12,699 bases of DNA from NCBI GenBank assembly GCA_017479785.1, contig JAFVBT010000036.1:1-12699 (forward strand). Reading direction: 5' to 3'. Position numbers and translations under genes: made by a program. A model generated the notes under the pieces. That model worked only from the letters and a program-made list of their open reading frames with translations. It was not told the origin of the DNA and did no database searches. The stretch's first letter is position 1, and every line of letters begins with the position of its first letter. This DNA is from Alphaproteobacteria bacterium. GTDB lineage: Bacteria > Pseudomonadota > Alphaproteobacteria > RF32 > CAG-239. This document shows, one piece after another, positions 1-7,188 of this stretch.

Positions 1-275
1 AAAATGTATTCAGAGTAGCAGTTGAAAAAGTTGAAAAAGGTTTGCAATATGCATACCGCGACAGAAAAGCAAAGAAAAGAAGTTTTCGTTCTTTGTGGAT
101 TCAGCGTATCAATGCTGCCACACGTATCCATGATATGACTTACTCCCGATTTATCAGCGGACTGATCAAAGCAGGTGTTGAGCTTGATCGTAAAGTTCTT
201 GCTGATATCGCTTTGAAGCAGCCCGAAACATTTGCACAGTTGGTAGAAACTGCCAAAGCGGCTCTTAATAAGTAA
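1..275 (+). CDS. rplT: 50S ribosomal protein L20, 3' part
   Basis: L20 binds 23S rRNA and is needed early in assembly of the large subunit. The gene is cut by the left edge. The open frame runs from base 3 without a start codon and gives about 90 residues, roughly the last three quarters of a protein usually near 118 residues. Seen in the sequence are the family hallmarks QYAYRDRKAKKRSFRSLWI, then RINAA, the SRFISGL stretch and the ending KAALNK. An in-frame TTG at 42 is an internal leucine codon, because L20-like sequence (VEKVEKG) continues upstream of it. In many bacteria rplT follows infC and rpmI and precedes pheS-pheT, and pheS does follow here. Identification is secure; the true start lies outside the window. 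Confidence 0.97.
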   Translation, partial: NVFRVAVEKVEKGLQYAYRDRKAKKRSFRSLWIQRINAATRIHDMTYSRFISGLIKAGVELDRKVLADIALKQPETFAQLVETAKAALNK

Positions 276-300
276 TATAACGATACACAAAAACTAAAGA

Positions 301-346
301 AAAAAGAGTTAGCGATGGTTTATCTACTTTAGCTGACTCTTTTTTT
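301..346 (+). terminator. Terminator or attenuator hairpin between rplT and pheS
   Basis: The arms AAAAAGAGTTAGC (301-313) and GCTGACTCTTTTT (332-344) pair over 13 bp with one T-G wobble, around an 18-base loop, and end in a run of eight T. It lies 25 bases after rplT. Only about 30 AT-rich bases separate it from pheS, and no clear promoter is visible there, so pheS is probably reached by read-through. In E. coli pheST is controlled by an attenuator, but no phenylalanine-rich leader peptide is visible here, so regulated attenuation is only a possibility. Confidence 0.8.
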
Positions 347-375
347 ATTTATTTTAAAAACAAAAGGTTGCCATT

Positions 376-1485
376 ATGGAAAATTTAGAAGACTTAAAAA
401 GCGAAATATTAAACAAAATCAATGCGGTTACCGATTTAAAAGGATTGGATGATATCAGAGTTTCTGTCTTAGGTAAAAAAGGACAGATTACCGATATGAT
501 GAAAAGCCTCGGTGCATTGCCGCTGGAAGAAAAGATTGCCTTAGGTAAAGGTTTGAATATATTAAAATCCGAAGTTGAAAATGCAATTGAAGCACAGAAA
601 AAAATTTTGGAAGATAAGGCCTTAAATGAAAAATTGGCCACGGAAACAATTGATGTCACCTTACCGGTACGTCCGGAAACACAAGGGCGCATTCACCCTG
701 TTTCCAAAATCTATGAAGAAGTTGTCGCTATTTTCGGAGAGATGGGATTTGACGTTGCAAACGGACCGGATATTGAAGATCAGTTTCATAACTTTAATGC
801 CCTCAATATGCCGGCTAACCACCCTGCCCGTCAAATGCAGGACACGTTTTACCTTAACAACGACCCTACGCAGCCTTTTGATATGGATACGGCTTACGTT
901 ATCCGCACACATACCTCCGGTATGCAAATCAGAACAATGGAAAAACAACAACCGCCTATCCGCATTATTGCACCGGGACGTACATATCGTTCCGATTATG
1001 ATGCAACTCATACACCGATGTTCCATCAGGTAGAAGGATTGGTGATTGATAAAAACATCACAATGGCGCATCTTAAAGGTTGCTTGTATGATTTTATGAA
1101 AGCTTTTTTTGAATTGGATGAATTACCGGTTCGCTATCGTCCATCATATTTTCCGTTTACCGAGCCATCTGCCGAAATGGATATCGGCTGCTTAAAAACC
1201 AAAACAGAACTGAAAATCGGTGCCGGAACAGATTGGCTTGAAGTTCTGGGATGCGGCATGGTTCATCCGAATGTTTTAAGAGCCGGCGGCATAAATCCGG
1301 ATGAATATCAGGGTTTTGCATTCGGTTTGGGCATAGATCGCTTAGCCATGCTGAAATATGGCATTCCGGACTTAAGAACGTTTTTTGAATCTGACGTTCG
1401 CTGGTTAAAGCACTACGGATTTACACCGCTTGATTTTTCTTCTATGACAGGCGGTTTGAGCAATAACGGAGGATTGGCACGATGA
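376..1485 (+). CDS. pheS: Phenylalanyl-tRNA synthetase alpha subunit
   Basis: Catalytic subunit of the cytoplasmic alpha2-beta2 phenylalanyl-tRNA synthetase, which charges tRNA-Phe using ATP. The 369-residue protein has an N-terminal helical tRNA-binding arm (about residues 1-90), then the class II core. Motif 1 lies around HPVSKIYEEV (107-116), motif 2 is GRTYRSDYDATHTPMFHQVEG (201-221), FPFTEPSAEMDI is at 260-271, WLEVLGCGMVHP is near 287-298, and motif 3 is GFAFGLGIDRLAML (313-326). The ATG at 376 has an AAAGG ribosome site 9 bases upstream. The stop overlaps the pheT start as ATGA, which implies translational coupling and fits an equimolar complex. The short tail after the core (about 350-369, containing GGLS) resembles alphaproteobacterial PheS. 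No key residue appears to be missing. Confidence 0.98.
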   Translation: MENLEDLKSEILNKINAVTDLKGLDDIRVSVLGKKGQITDMMKSLGALPLEEKIALGKGLNILKSEVENAIEAQKKILEDKALNEKLATETIDVTLPVRPETQGRIHPVSKIYEEVVAIFGEMGFDVANGPDIEDQFHNFNALNMPANHPARQMQDTFYLNNDPTQPFDMDTAYVIRTHTSGMQIRTMEKQQPPIRIIAPGRTYRSDYDATHTPMFHQVEGLVIDKNITMAHLKGCLYDFMKAFFELDELPVRYRPSYFPFTEPSAEMDIGCLKTKTELKIGAGTDWLEVLGCGMVHPNVLRAGGINPDEYQGFAFGLGIDRLAMLKYGIPDLRTFFESDVRWLKHYGFTPLDFSSMTGGLSNNGGLAR

Positions 1486-3866
1486 AATTCACATTATCTT
1501 GGTTAAAAGAACACTTGGATACAAATGCAACGCTCAATGAAATCAGCGACACATTAACCCGTATCGGTTTGGAAGTGGAAGAAGTTATAAATCCTGCTTC
1601 TCAACTCGGCGGTTTTATCAGCGCCAAAATTGACAGCGTGGAAAAACATCCGGATGCCGACCACTTGCACGTTTTGTGCGTTAATGACGGCACACATAAA
1701 TATCAGGTGGTTTGCGGTGCGCCGAATGTCAGAGAAGGCTTAATCGGTATATTTGCTCCGGAAGGTACTTTAATACCGCTGTTTAATGAGCGTTTGAAAA
1801 AAACAACCATCCGCGGTGTAGAAAGTTGCGGTATGATGTGTGCGGTTGATGAAATCGGTATCGGAAGCTCACATGACGCTATCATAGAATTACCGTCCGA
1901 TACACCTATCGGTAAGCCGGCTGCCGATGTTTTAAACATTGATCCGGTTATTGAAGTATCAATCACACCTAATCGCGCAGAATGTTTGGGTGTTCGCGGT
2001 ATTGCACGTGATTTAGCTGCCGCCGGTTTGGGTACTTTAAAACCTTTGAATATTCAAAAAAGCGAAGGAAAATTTGCTAATCCGATAAAAATTGGTGTTG
2101 AATGCCCGACAGAGTGTCCCGTTTATACCGGACGCTACATTAAAGGTGTAAACAATAAAGTAAAATCACCGAAATGGATGACCGACAGATTAAATGCTAT
2201 TGGCATTCACTCCATTTCACCGCTTGTTGATATAACAAATTATCTTAACTATGATTTGGCACGCCCGCTGCACGTTTTTGATGCCGATAAATTAACAGGC
2301 AATCTGACTGTTCGCATGGCTCACAACGGCGAAAAATTCAAAGCGTTAAATGATAAAGAATACGACCTGACAGACTATTGTTTAGGTATTTGCGACGATG
2401 AAGGCGTTCAATGTTTGGGTGGCATTATGGGCGGTATGGAAAAAGGCTGTTCCGAAGACACGACAAACGTTTTGTTGGAATGTGCATTATTCAAACCGGA
2501 ATGCATTGCCAAAACCGGTCGCCATTTACAAATTGATTCGGATTCGCGTTATCGTTATGAGCGTTGGGTTGACCCTAAATCCAACATCATCGGTTCGGAC
2601 TATGCAACACAACTTATTTTGAGCATTTGCGGCGGCACAGCCTCGGACTTAACCATTGTCGGCAGTGAGAACATTGAACCGCAAGTGGCTTATTTACGCC
2701 CTGAAAGATTGGAAACATTTATCGGTATGCCGGTCAGTGCCGATAAATCTATGGAAATTTTACGCAAACTCGGTTTTGAAGTATCACTTGAAAACGGCAA
2801 AATAAAAGCTGTTTCACCAAGTTGGCGCGGTGATATTGAATGTGAGCAAGATTTGATTGAAGAAGTTGTCCGGATGATAGGTTTGGATGAAATTCCGGCT
2901 ATATCGCTGCCAAACAATACTTTCCCGAAAGAAGTTCTGTCTGCCGAACAACATAATGCCATGATAGTCAAGCACGAACTTGCTTCTCGCGGCATGTATG
3001 AAACCGTAACATGGAGTTTTGCCGACAGTGATATTGCACAATACTTCCGTTGCGGACATGATGCTATTATGGTGCAAAATCCTATTGTAAAAGAATTGGA
3101 TGAAATGCGCCCGTCAATTTTGCCGAATTTACTGACAGCCGTTAAAAATAATATTGCCCGCGGCTACCCGAATGTGGCAATTTTTGAAGTTGCACCGGTA
3201 TTTACCGGTCGTAATCCGGGAGAACAACATATTGATGCTTCCGGTGTTCGCGCCGGTTCAACGGCTAAGAAAGATTGGTCAGGAAGTGCCCGCGAATATG
3301 ATGTATTTGATGCCAAAGCCGATGCAATAGCCGCCATTGCCGCGGCCAAAGGTCCGTTTGAAAATCCGCAAATTACTCCAGATGCTCAGTCATATTACCA
3401 TCCGGGACGCTCTGGAACGATTCGCTTGGGTAAAAACGTACTGGCTTATTTTGGTGAAATTCATCCGAGTATTTTGAAAAAACTGGATATCAAATCGCGT
3501 GTTGTGGCATTTGAAGTTAATTTAAACAATATTCCGTTGCCGCGCCAATCGTCAGGAAAAGCGCGTAAGAAGCTGGAACTTTCACAATTACAAGCCATAG
3601 ATAAAGATTTGGCATTTGTGGTTGATAAAACCGTATCTGCCGCAGCCATTATTGCAGCGGCCAAAAATGCCGATCGGAACTTGATTACCGACGTACGCAT
3701 CTTTGATGTGTATGAAGGTAGCAATTTACCTGAGGGTAAAAAGTCTGTTGCAATAAGTTTAACTTTCCAACCGGCAGAACAAACGTTTACCGATAAAGAC
3801 ATTGAAAACTTGATGAATAAAGTTATTGTGGAAGTCGGCAAAAAAACCGGCGGCGAACTGAGATAG
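1482..3866 (+). CDS. pheT: Phenylalanyl-tRNA synthetase beta subunit
   Basis: Beta subunit of phenylalanyl-tRNA synthetase. It carries tRNA-recognition domains and the editing domain that hydrolyses mischarged Tyr-tRNA-Phe. At 794 residues it is the normal bacterial length. The order is: an N-terminal segment, an EMAP/OB-fold tRNA-binding domain (about 43-150, with HPDADHLHVLCV and VVCGAPNVREG), the B1 segment SITPNRAECLGVRGIARDLA (160-179), the B3/B4 editing domain (about 210-370, with SPLVDITNYLN), the B5 domain (about 403-475, with DLIEEVVRMIGLDEIP), the catalytic-like core, and the FDX-ACB anticodon-binding domain at the C terminus (about 702-794). One oddity is YERWVDP at 359-365, where relatives usually have Y/FERGVDP. 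The start lies inside the end of pheS. It is second in a pheS-pheT-proS operon. Confidence 0.98.
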   Translation: MKFTLSWLKEHLDTNATLNEISDTLTRIGLEVEEVINPASQLGGFISAKIDSVEKHPDADHLHVLCVNDGTHKYQVVCGAPNVREGLIGIFAPEGTLIPLFNERLKKTTIRGVESCGMMCAVDEIGIGSSHDAIIELPSDTPIGKPAADVLNIDPVIEVSITPNRAECLGVRGIARDLAAAGLGTLKPLNIQKSEGKFANPIKIGVECPTECPVYTGRYIKGVNNKVKSPKWMTDRLNAIGIHSISPLVDITNYLNYDLARPLHVFDADKLTGNLTVRMAHNGEKFKALNDKEYDLTDYCLGICDDEGVQCLGGIMGGMEKGCSEDTTNVLLECALFKPECIAKTGRHLQIDSDSRYRYERWVDPKSNIIGSDYATQLILSICGGTASDLTIVGSENIEPQVAYLRPERLETFIGMPVSADKSMEILRKLGFEVSLENGKIKAVSPSWRGDIECEQDLIEEVVRMIGLDEIPAISLPNNTFPKEVLSAEQHNAMIVKHELASRGMYETVTWSFADSDIAQYFRCGHDAIMVQNPIVKELDEMRPSILPNLLTAVKNNIARGYPNVAIFEVAPVFTGRNPGEQHIDASGVRAGSTAKKDWSGSAREYDVFDAKADAIAAIAAAKGPFENPQITPDAQSYYHPGRSGTIRLGKNVLAYFGEIHPSILKKLDIKSRVVAFEVNLNNIPLPRQSSGKARKKLELSQLQAIDKDLAFVVDKTVSAAAIIAAAKNADRNLITDVRIFDVYEGSNLPEGKKSVAISLTFQPAEQTFTDKDIENLMNKVIVEVGKKTGGELR

Positions 3867-3876
3867 GAGAAAAAAT

Positions 3877-5394
3877 ATGGCAATGAGAACAACTCGCAAA
3901 CAGAATTATCCGGAATGGTATCAAAATGTGGTTTCCGAAGCCGACATGGCCGAGAATTCCGTATCTCCGGGCTGTATGGTGATGAAGGCTTGGGGTTACG
4001 GTCTATGGGAACGCATTCAACGTGTTCTGGATGAAAAAATTAAGGAAACCGGACATGAGAATTATTATTTTCCGATGTTTATTCCGCTATCCTTTTTCCA
4101 AAAAGAAGCTGACCACGTTGAAGGCTTTGCCAAAGAAATGGCTGTTGTTACACATTCCCGATTAACAAATGAAGGCGGCAAGCTCAAACCGGCCTCTCCG
4201 CTTGAAGAACCTTTAATTGTTCGCCCGACGAGTGAAACAATTATTGCCGATTCTTTTGCAAAATGGGTAAATTCGTATCGTGATCTGCCGATTTTGCTCA
4301 ATCAATGGGCAAACGTAGTACGTTGGGAAATGCGTCCTCGCCTGTTTTTGCGCACACGAGAATTCTTGTGGCAGGAAGGACATACCGTCCACGCCACCTA
4401 TAAAGAAGCGGAAGATGAAACAATTAAAATGCTGGAAGTTTATCGTGACTTTGCAGAAAATGCTTTGGCCATGCCTGTCTTAACCGGTCGTAAGCCGGAA
4501 CACGAAAAGTTTCCGGGCGCGGTTGACACCTATTGTATTGAAGCAATGATGCAGGACGGCAAGGCATTGCAAGCAGGTACCTCTCACTTCTTGGGGCAAA
4601 ATTTTGCAAAGTCTGCCAATATTAAATTTGTTAATCAGAACAACGAGCAAGAATATGCCTATACAACATCTTGGGGTGTTTCCACCCGCTTAATCGGCGG
4701 TACAATCATGTGTCATGCCGATGATGACGGTATGGTGGTTCCGCCGCGTGTAGCTCCGTATCAAATTGTATTCGTGCCAATTATCAAAAAGCAAGAAGAT
4801 GCATCGCGGATTATGGAATACATTGAATCTGTTAATGCTCAACTCAAGAATAAAACGGCATTCGCTGAAAAACTTCGCATCAAAGTTGATAACCGCGATA
4901 AACCGAGCGTTGATAAAGTTTGGGAATGGATCAGAAAAGGTGCGCCGATGGTGTGCGAAATCGGAGCTCGTGATATTGAAAATAACGGCTTAATGGTTAA
5001 AGAACGCATTTTTATCGGCCAACCGGAAGGCAAAAAAATTATGCAAACAGAAGAGTTTGTCGGCTCTGTCGGTAAGCGTTTGGAAGAACTGCAACATCTA
5101 ATGTTTATCAAGGCGCAACAGCGTTTGCAAAACAATATTCGTACGGACATCAAAACACCGGAAGAATTTGCCGCCTATTTTGCCAATTCCAACGAGTGGA
5201 TTGAAGACGGCAAACAGGGCAAAGTTGCTTTTGTTCGCGGCAAATGGTGCGGTGATCCGGATTCGGAAGAAATTTTAAAATCAATGAAAATCACCATCCG
5301 ATGCATTCCGTTTGACCACAGCGGAACAACCGGCAAGTGTCTGCTGACCGGAAAAGATGCAACCATGGACGTTATTTACGCCAGAAGCTACTAG
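3877..5394 (+). CDS. proS: Prolyl-tRNA synthetase, archaeal/eukaryotic-like type
   Basis: Class II synthetase that charges tRNA-Pro. The 505-residue protein has motif 1 near 32-47 (GCMVMKAWGYGLWERI), motif 2 with FLRTREFLWQEGHT (157-170) and motif 3 near 264-294 (TSWGVSTRLIGGT). An anticodon-binding domain follows (about 295-395), then a C-terminal extension ending in tyrosine (YARSY). REFLWQEGHT, the C-terminal extension and the absence of an inserted editing domain mark the archaeal/eukaryotic-like class known from Thermus, Bacteroides and Borrelia. The bacterial class has a motif like REFIMKDAYSF. Alphaproteobacteria normally carry a short bacterial-type enzyme, so transfer is likely; codon use looks like the neighbours, which suggests it is old. 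The extension keeps cysteines 458, 476 and 488, so a zinc site is doubtful. The ATG at 3877 has AGGAGA (3865-3870) overlapping the pheT stop; a second ATG at 3883 is less well spaced. Confidence 0.96.
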   Translation: MAMRTTRKQNYPEWYQNVVSEADMAENSVSPGCMVMKAWGYGLWERIQRVLDEKIKETGHENYYFPMFIPLSFFQKEADHVEGFAKEMAVVTHSRLTNEGGKLKPASPLEEPLIVRPTSETIIADSFAKWVNSYRDLPILLNQWANVVRWEMRPRLFLRTREFLWQEGHTVHATYKEAEDETIKMLEVYRDFAENALAMPVLTGRKPEHEKFPGAVDTYCIEAMMQDGKALQAGTSHFLGQNFAKSANIKFVNQNNEQEYAYTTSWGVSTRLIGGTIMCHADDDGMVVPPRVAPYQIVFVPIIKKQEDASRIMEYIESVNAQLKNKTAFAEKLRIKVDNRDKPSVDKVWEWIRKGAPMVCEIGARDIENNGLMVKERIFIGQPEGKKIMQTEEFVGSVGKRLEELQHLMFIKAQQRLQNNIRTDIKTPEEFAAYFANSNEWIEDGKQGKVAFVRGKWCGDPDSEEILKSMKITIRCIPFDHSGTTGKCLLTGKDATMDVIYARSY

Positions 5395-5402
5395 GATTAA
5401 AC

Positions 5403-5446
5403 ATGAAACTCCACCGGCTTACGCCGGTGGAGTTTCATATCCCTTT
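5403..5446 (+). terminator. Hairpin terminator closing the pheS-pheT-proS operon
   Basis: The arms ATGAAACTCCACCGGC (5403-5418) and GCCGGTGGAGTTTCAT (5423-5438) are perfectly complementary over 16 bp with a TTAC loop, 8 bases after the proS stop. The T-run after it is short (TTTT at 5443-5446). Being symmetric, it may also stop transcripts of the MORN-repeat gene arriving on the other strand, whose stop codon is 41 bases away. Confidence 0.85.
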
Positions 5447-5479
5447 TATTAAAATATTATTTTATCTAACAAAAAAACT

Positions 5480-6082
5480 CTATTCCGCGCCATAACCGCA
5501 CGGAATAACTTCGTTATAATCGGAATGTCGCAAACGCTCATCCATAGTATGATTATCGGCCTCATTTTTGCAATAGCCGTCTCGGAACCAACCTTTTTTA
5601 TAGGTCATTTTACCAACCAAGCCCCCATTGATATCATACTGTTCCAAGCGCCCGTCCAATGCCCCGTCGCGATAATGCGCCACAACCTCCACATTACCGT
5701 TTTCATAATAAGAAATTGCCTCACCGTGACGCACGCCTTTTTTATATTCAATCCGTTGCAACAAAGTCCCGCTTTGATTAAACACTGTTGTTATGCCGGT
5801 TTGATAGCCGTCCTGATAGGTTTCATATGCTACTCTGTCACCATAGGTATTGACAATGCGTCCGTTGATGCCGCGCCCGTGTCTGTCTTGGCAAAATTTC
5901 AACGTGCGTTTCATATAGCAGTGATACTGATTTGGGGTATAGATCCGATCACGATGAGGTCTGATTTTAAAAGGCACCACAATCTTAACCGGTTCGGTCA
6001 ATTTGGTAATCGGCTCGGTAATATAGGCAAAAGCCGTACCGGATATAAAACAACATAAGGTTATAATCAGAAACTTGCGCAT
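5480..6082 (-). CDS. Secreted MORN-like repeat protein (YwqK-like)
   Basis: Predicted 200-residue exported protein of unknown function. The start at 6082 was chosen because it gives a clean signal peptide (MRKFLIITLCCFISGTAFA, likely cut after residue 19) and has AGGA 5 bases upstream; the frame is open further upstream but without a ribosome site there. Residues about 85-170 hold three to four units of roughly 23 residues in the style of bacterial MORN-variant repeats: YQDGYQTGI, YKKGVRHGEAISYYENGN, YRDGALDGRLEQYD, YKKGWFRDGY. Such repeats form beta-hairpin stacks and occur in many secreted or surface proteins. Four cysteines (56, 65, 171, 195) flank the repeats and could form disulfides in the periplasm. 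The bases before the signal cut do not form a lipobox. Target and role cannot be read from the sequence. Confidence 0.85.
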   Translation of the reverse strand: MRKFLIITLCCFISGTAFAYITEPITKLTEPVKIVVPFKIRPHRDRIYTPNQYHCYMKRTLKFCQDRHGRGINGRIVNTYGDRVAYETYQDGYQTGITTVFNQSGTLLQRIEYKKGVRHGEAISYYENGNVEVVAHYRDGALDGRLEQYDINGGLVGKMTYKKGWFRDGYCKNEADNHTMDERLRHSDYNEVIPCGYGAE

Positions 6083-6096
6083 ATTTTTCCTTTCTT

Positions 6097-6148
6097 TTGA
6101 TAAAGAATAGCTTAAAATCAAAAAAATGCAAGAGCGTATCTTTATCAA
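6097..6148. repeat. 10-bp inverted repeat in a divergent promoter region
   Basis: TTGATAAAGA (6097-6106) and TCTTTATCAA (6139-6148) are exact inverse complements. They lie in the only non-coding space between the MORN-repeat gene and the proline iminopeptidase gene. The arm centres are 42 bases apart, close to four helical turns. They could be paired operator half-sites or a long-loop hairpin; no regulator gene is nearby to decide. Confidence 0.6.
6104..6131 (-). promoter_or_regulatory. Candidate promoter of the MORN-repeat gene
   Basis: On the - strand, TTGCAT (6126-6131) and TATTCT (6104-6109) are 16 bases apart. This would start transcription about 15 bases upstream of the ATG at 6082. 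The -35 match is poor. The -10 overlaps one arm of the inverted repeat listed separately. Confidence 0.35.
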
Positions 6149-6156
6149 GTTTTATA

Positions 6157-6183
6157 TTGCGTGTCTGCAATTTTTGATATAGA
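6157..6183 (+). promoter_or_regulatory. pip: Candidate promoter of the iminopeptidase gene
   Basis: TTGCGT (6157-6162) and TATAGA (6178-6183) are 15 bases apart, with a start point expected near 6190 just before the AGGAGA ribosome site at 6195-6200. Spacing is one or two bases short of ideal and both boxes are imperfect, so this is tentative. Confidence 0.3.
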
Positions 6184-6207
6184 AAAAACATATAAGGAGA
6201 AACAATT

Positions 6208-7131
6208 ATGCTGTGGAATCTTTTTCAATTTATGCCGAAACCTTTTAATGAAGGTTTCTTACCGGAACAAGACGGACATAAAATCTATTATGTACAATAC
6301 GGAAATCCGAACGGCATTCCGGTGTTGTCATTTCACGGCGGACCGGGCGGCTGTTCACGTCCGAAATATGCAAAACTGTTTGACTTAAAAAAATATCGTT
6401 TCATTCAATTTGATCAACGCGGTTGCGGCCTGTCCGAATTTGAAAACCTGCTGTTTGCCAACAATACGGCACACTTAATCAACGATGCCAAGCGTCTTTT
6501 GGATTTTTTAAACATACATACGCAGATAATTGTCCACGGTTGTTCATGGGGTTCAACAATGGCACTTTTATTTGCCGAATCCTACCCTAAACTTGTGCAA
6601 AAAATTGTTGTGCACTCCGTGTTTCTGGCGCGTTTGCAGGACAGTGCATGGATAACACGCGACAGTGAGCGCTTTTATCCGGATTTGTGGTTGGAAATGC
6701 GCCAACAAGTAAACACGCCGAATATTTTGCCGGCTTATGAGCAATTACTTTTTTCCGAAAACGAAGCTGACAATTTAAAGGCTTTATCCTATTGGGGAAG
6801 TTACGAATATCAGTTGGGACAATTAAATCCGCAATTTGAAACTTTGACGGAAACAACACCGGAAATTCTGAATGGTACGCGCATTTATTTAGCTTACACC
6901 AAAAATAATTTCTTTATTACCGATAATCAGATTCCGGATAATATCGCGCCCATTAAAAACATTCCGACACTGATTGTGCATAATCGCATGGATTTTTGTT
7001 GTCTTGTAAATCAGGCTTGGGATTTACATCAGGCTATGTCCAATTCACATCTGATAATTAACCCCGGTTACGGACATTCAACACCGCAACTTTTGAAAGT
7101 TGTAAAAAAAGCATTAAAAGATTTTTTATAA
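6208..7131 (+). CDS. pip: Proline iminopeptidase (alpha/beta hydrolase)
   Basis: Likely a cytoplasmic serine peptidase of family S33 that removes N-terminal proline from peptides. The 307-residue length is normal. Seen are the oxyanion-hole motif HGGPGG (43-48), DQRGCGLS (69-76), the nucleophile elbow GCSWGS with Ser113, the acid residue in NRMDF (Asp262) and the catalytic His in GYGHS (His290). The spacing of these motifs and the block TAHLINDAKRLLDFLNI (88-104) fit this family better than general alpha/beta hydrolases. Small departures from the usual motif are Cys112 beside the nucleophile, where glycine is common, and the CC after the catalytic Asp. No signal peptide is evident. The ATG has AGGAGA 7 bases upstream. 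The gene stands alone and ends in a shared terminator. Some relatives act on other amino acids or esters, so the substrate is inferred. Confidence 0.9.
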   Translation: MLWNLFQFMPKPFNEGFLPEQDGHKIYYVQYGNPNGIPVLSFHGGPGGCSRPKYAKLFDLKKYRFIQFDQRGCGLSEFENLLFANNTAHLINDAKRLLDFLNIHTQIIVHGCSWGSTMALLFAESYPKLVQKIVVHSVFLARLQDSAWITRDSERFYPDLWLEMRQQVNTPNILPAYEQLLFSENEADNLKALSYWGSYEYQLGQLNPQFETLTETTPEILNGTRIYLAYTKNNFFITDNQIPDNIAPIKNIPTLIVHNRMDFCCLVNQAWDLHQAMSNSHLIINPGYGHSTPQLLKVVKKALKDFL

Positions 7132-7133
7132 AC

Positions 7134-7172
7134 AACAAAAAAGGCCTTCCTTCACGGAAAGCCTTTTTTGTT
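7134..7172. terminator. Bidirectional terminator between pip and the OmpH-like gene
   Basis: The arms AACAAAAAAGGCCTTCC (7134-7150) and GGAAAGCCTTTTTTGTT (7156-7172) pair over 17 bp with one mismatch around TTCAC. A- and T-runs on the two sides make it work in both directions. It sits between two convergent genes, 2 bases after the pip stop and 16 bases from the other stop. Confidence 0.9.
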
Positions 7173-7188
7173 ATCTTTTGCAGACGGA

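Noticed and set aside
315..332. Five-codon frame (MVYLL) in the loop of the rplT-pheS hairpin, as a possible leader peptide
   Set aside because: It has no phenylalanine codons, no ribosome site, and lies inside the hairpin instead of before it.
5403..5492. 29-codon frame starting in the proS terminator, with AGGA upstream
   Set aside because: Its first half is simply the two arms of the perfect hairpin and its end overlaps the opposite gene; the AGGA is part of the proS stop context.
5525..6058. A 177-codon open frame on the + strand opposite the MORN-repeat gene
   Set aside because: It lacks a ribosome site, its product shows no family resemblance, and the opposite strand has a signal peptide, repeats and a good ribosome site.
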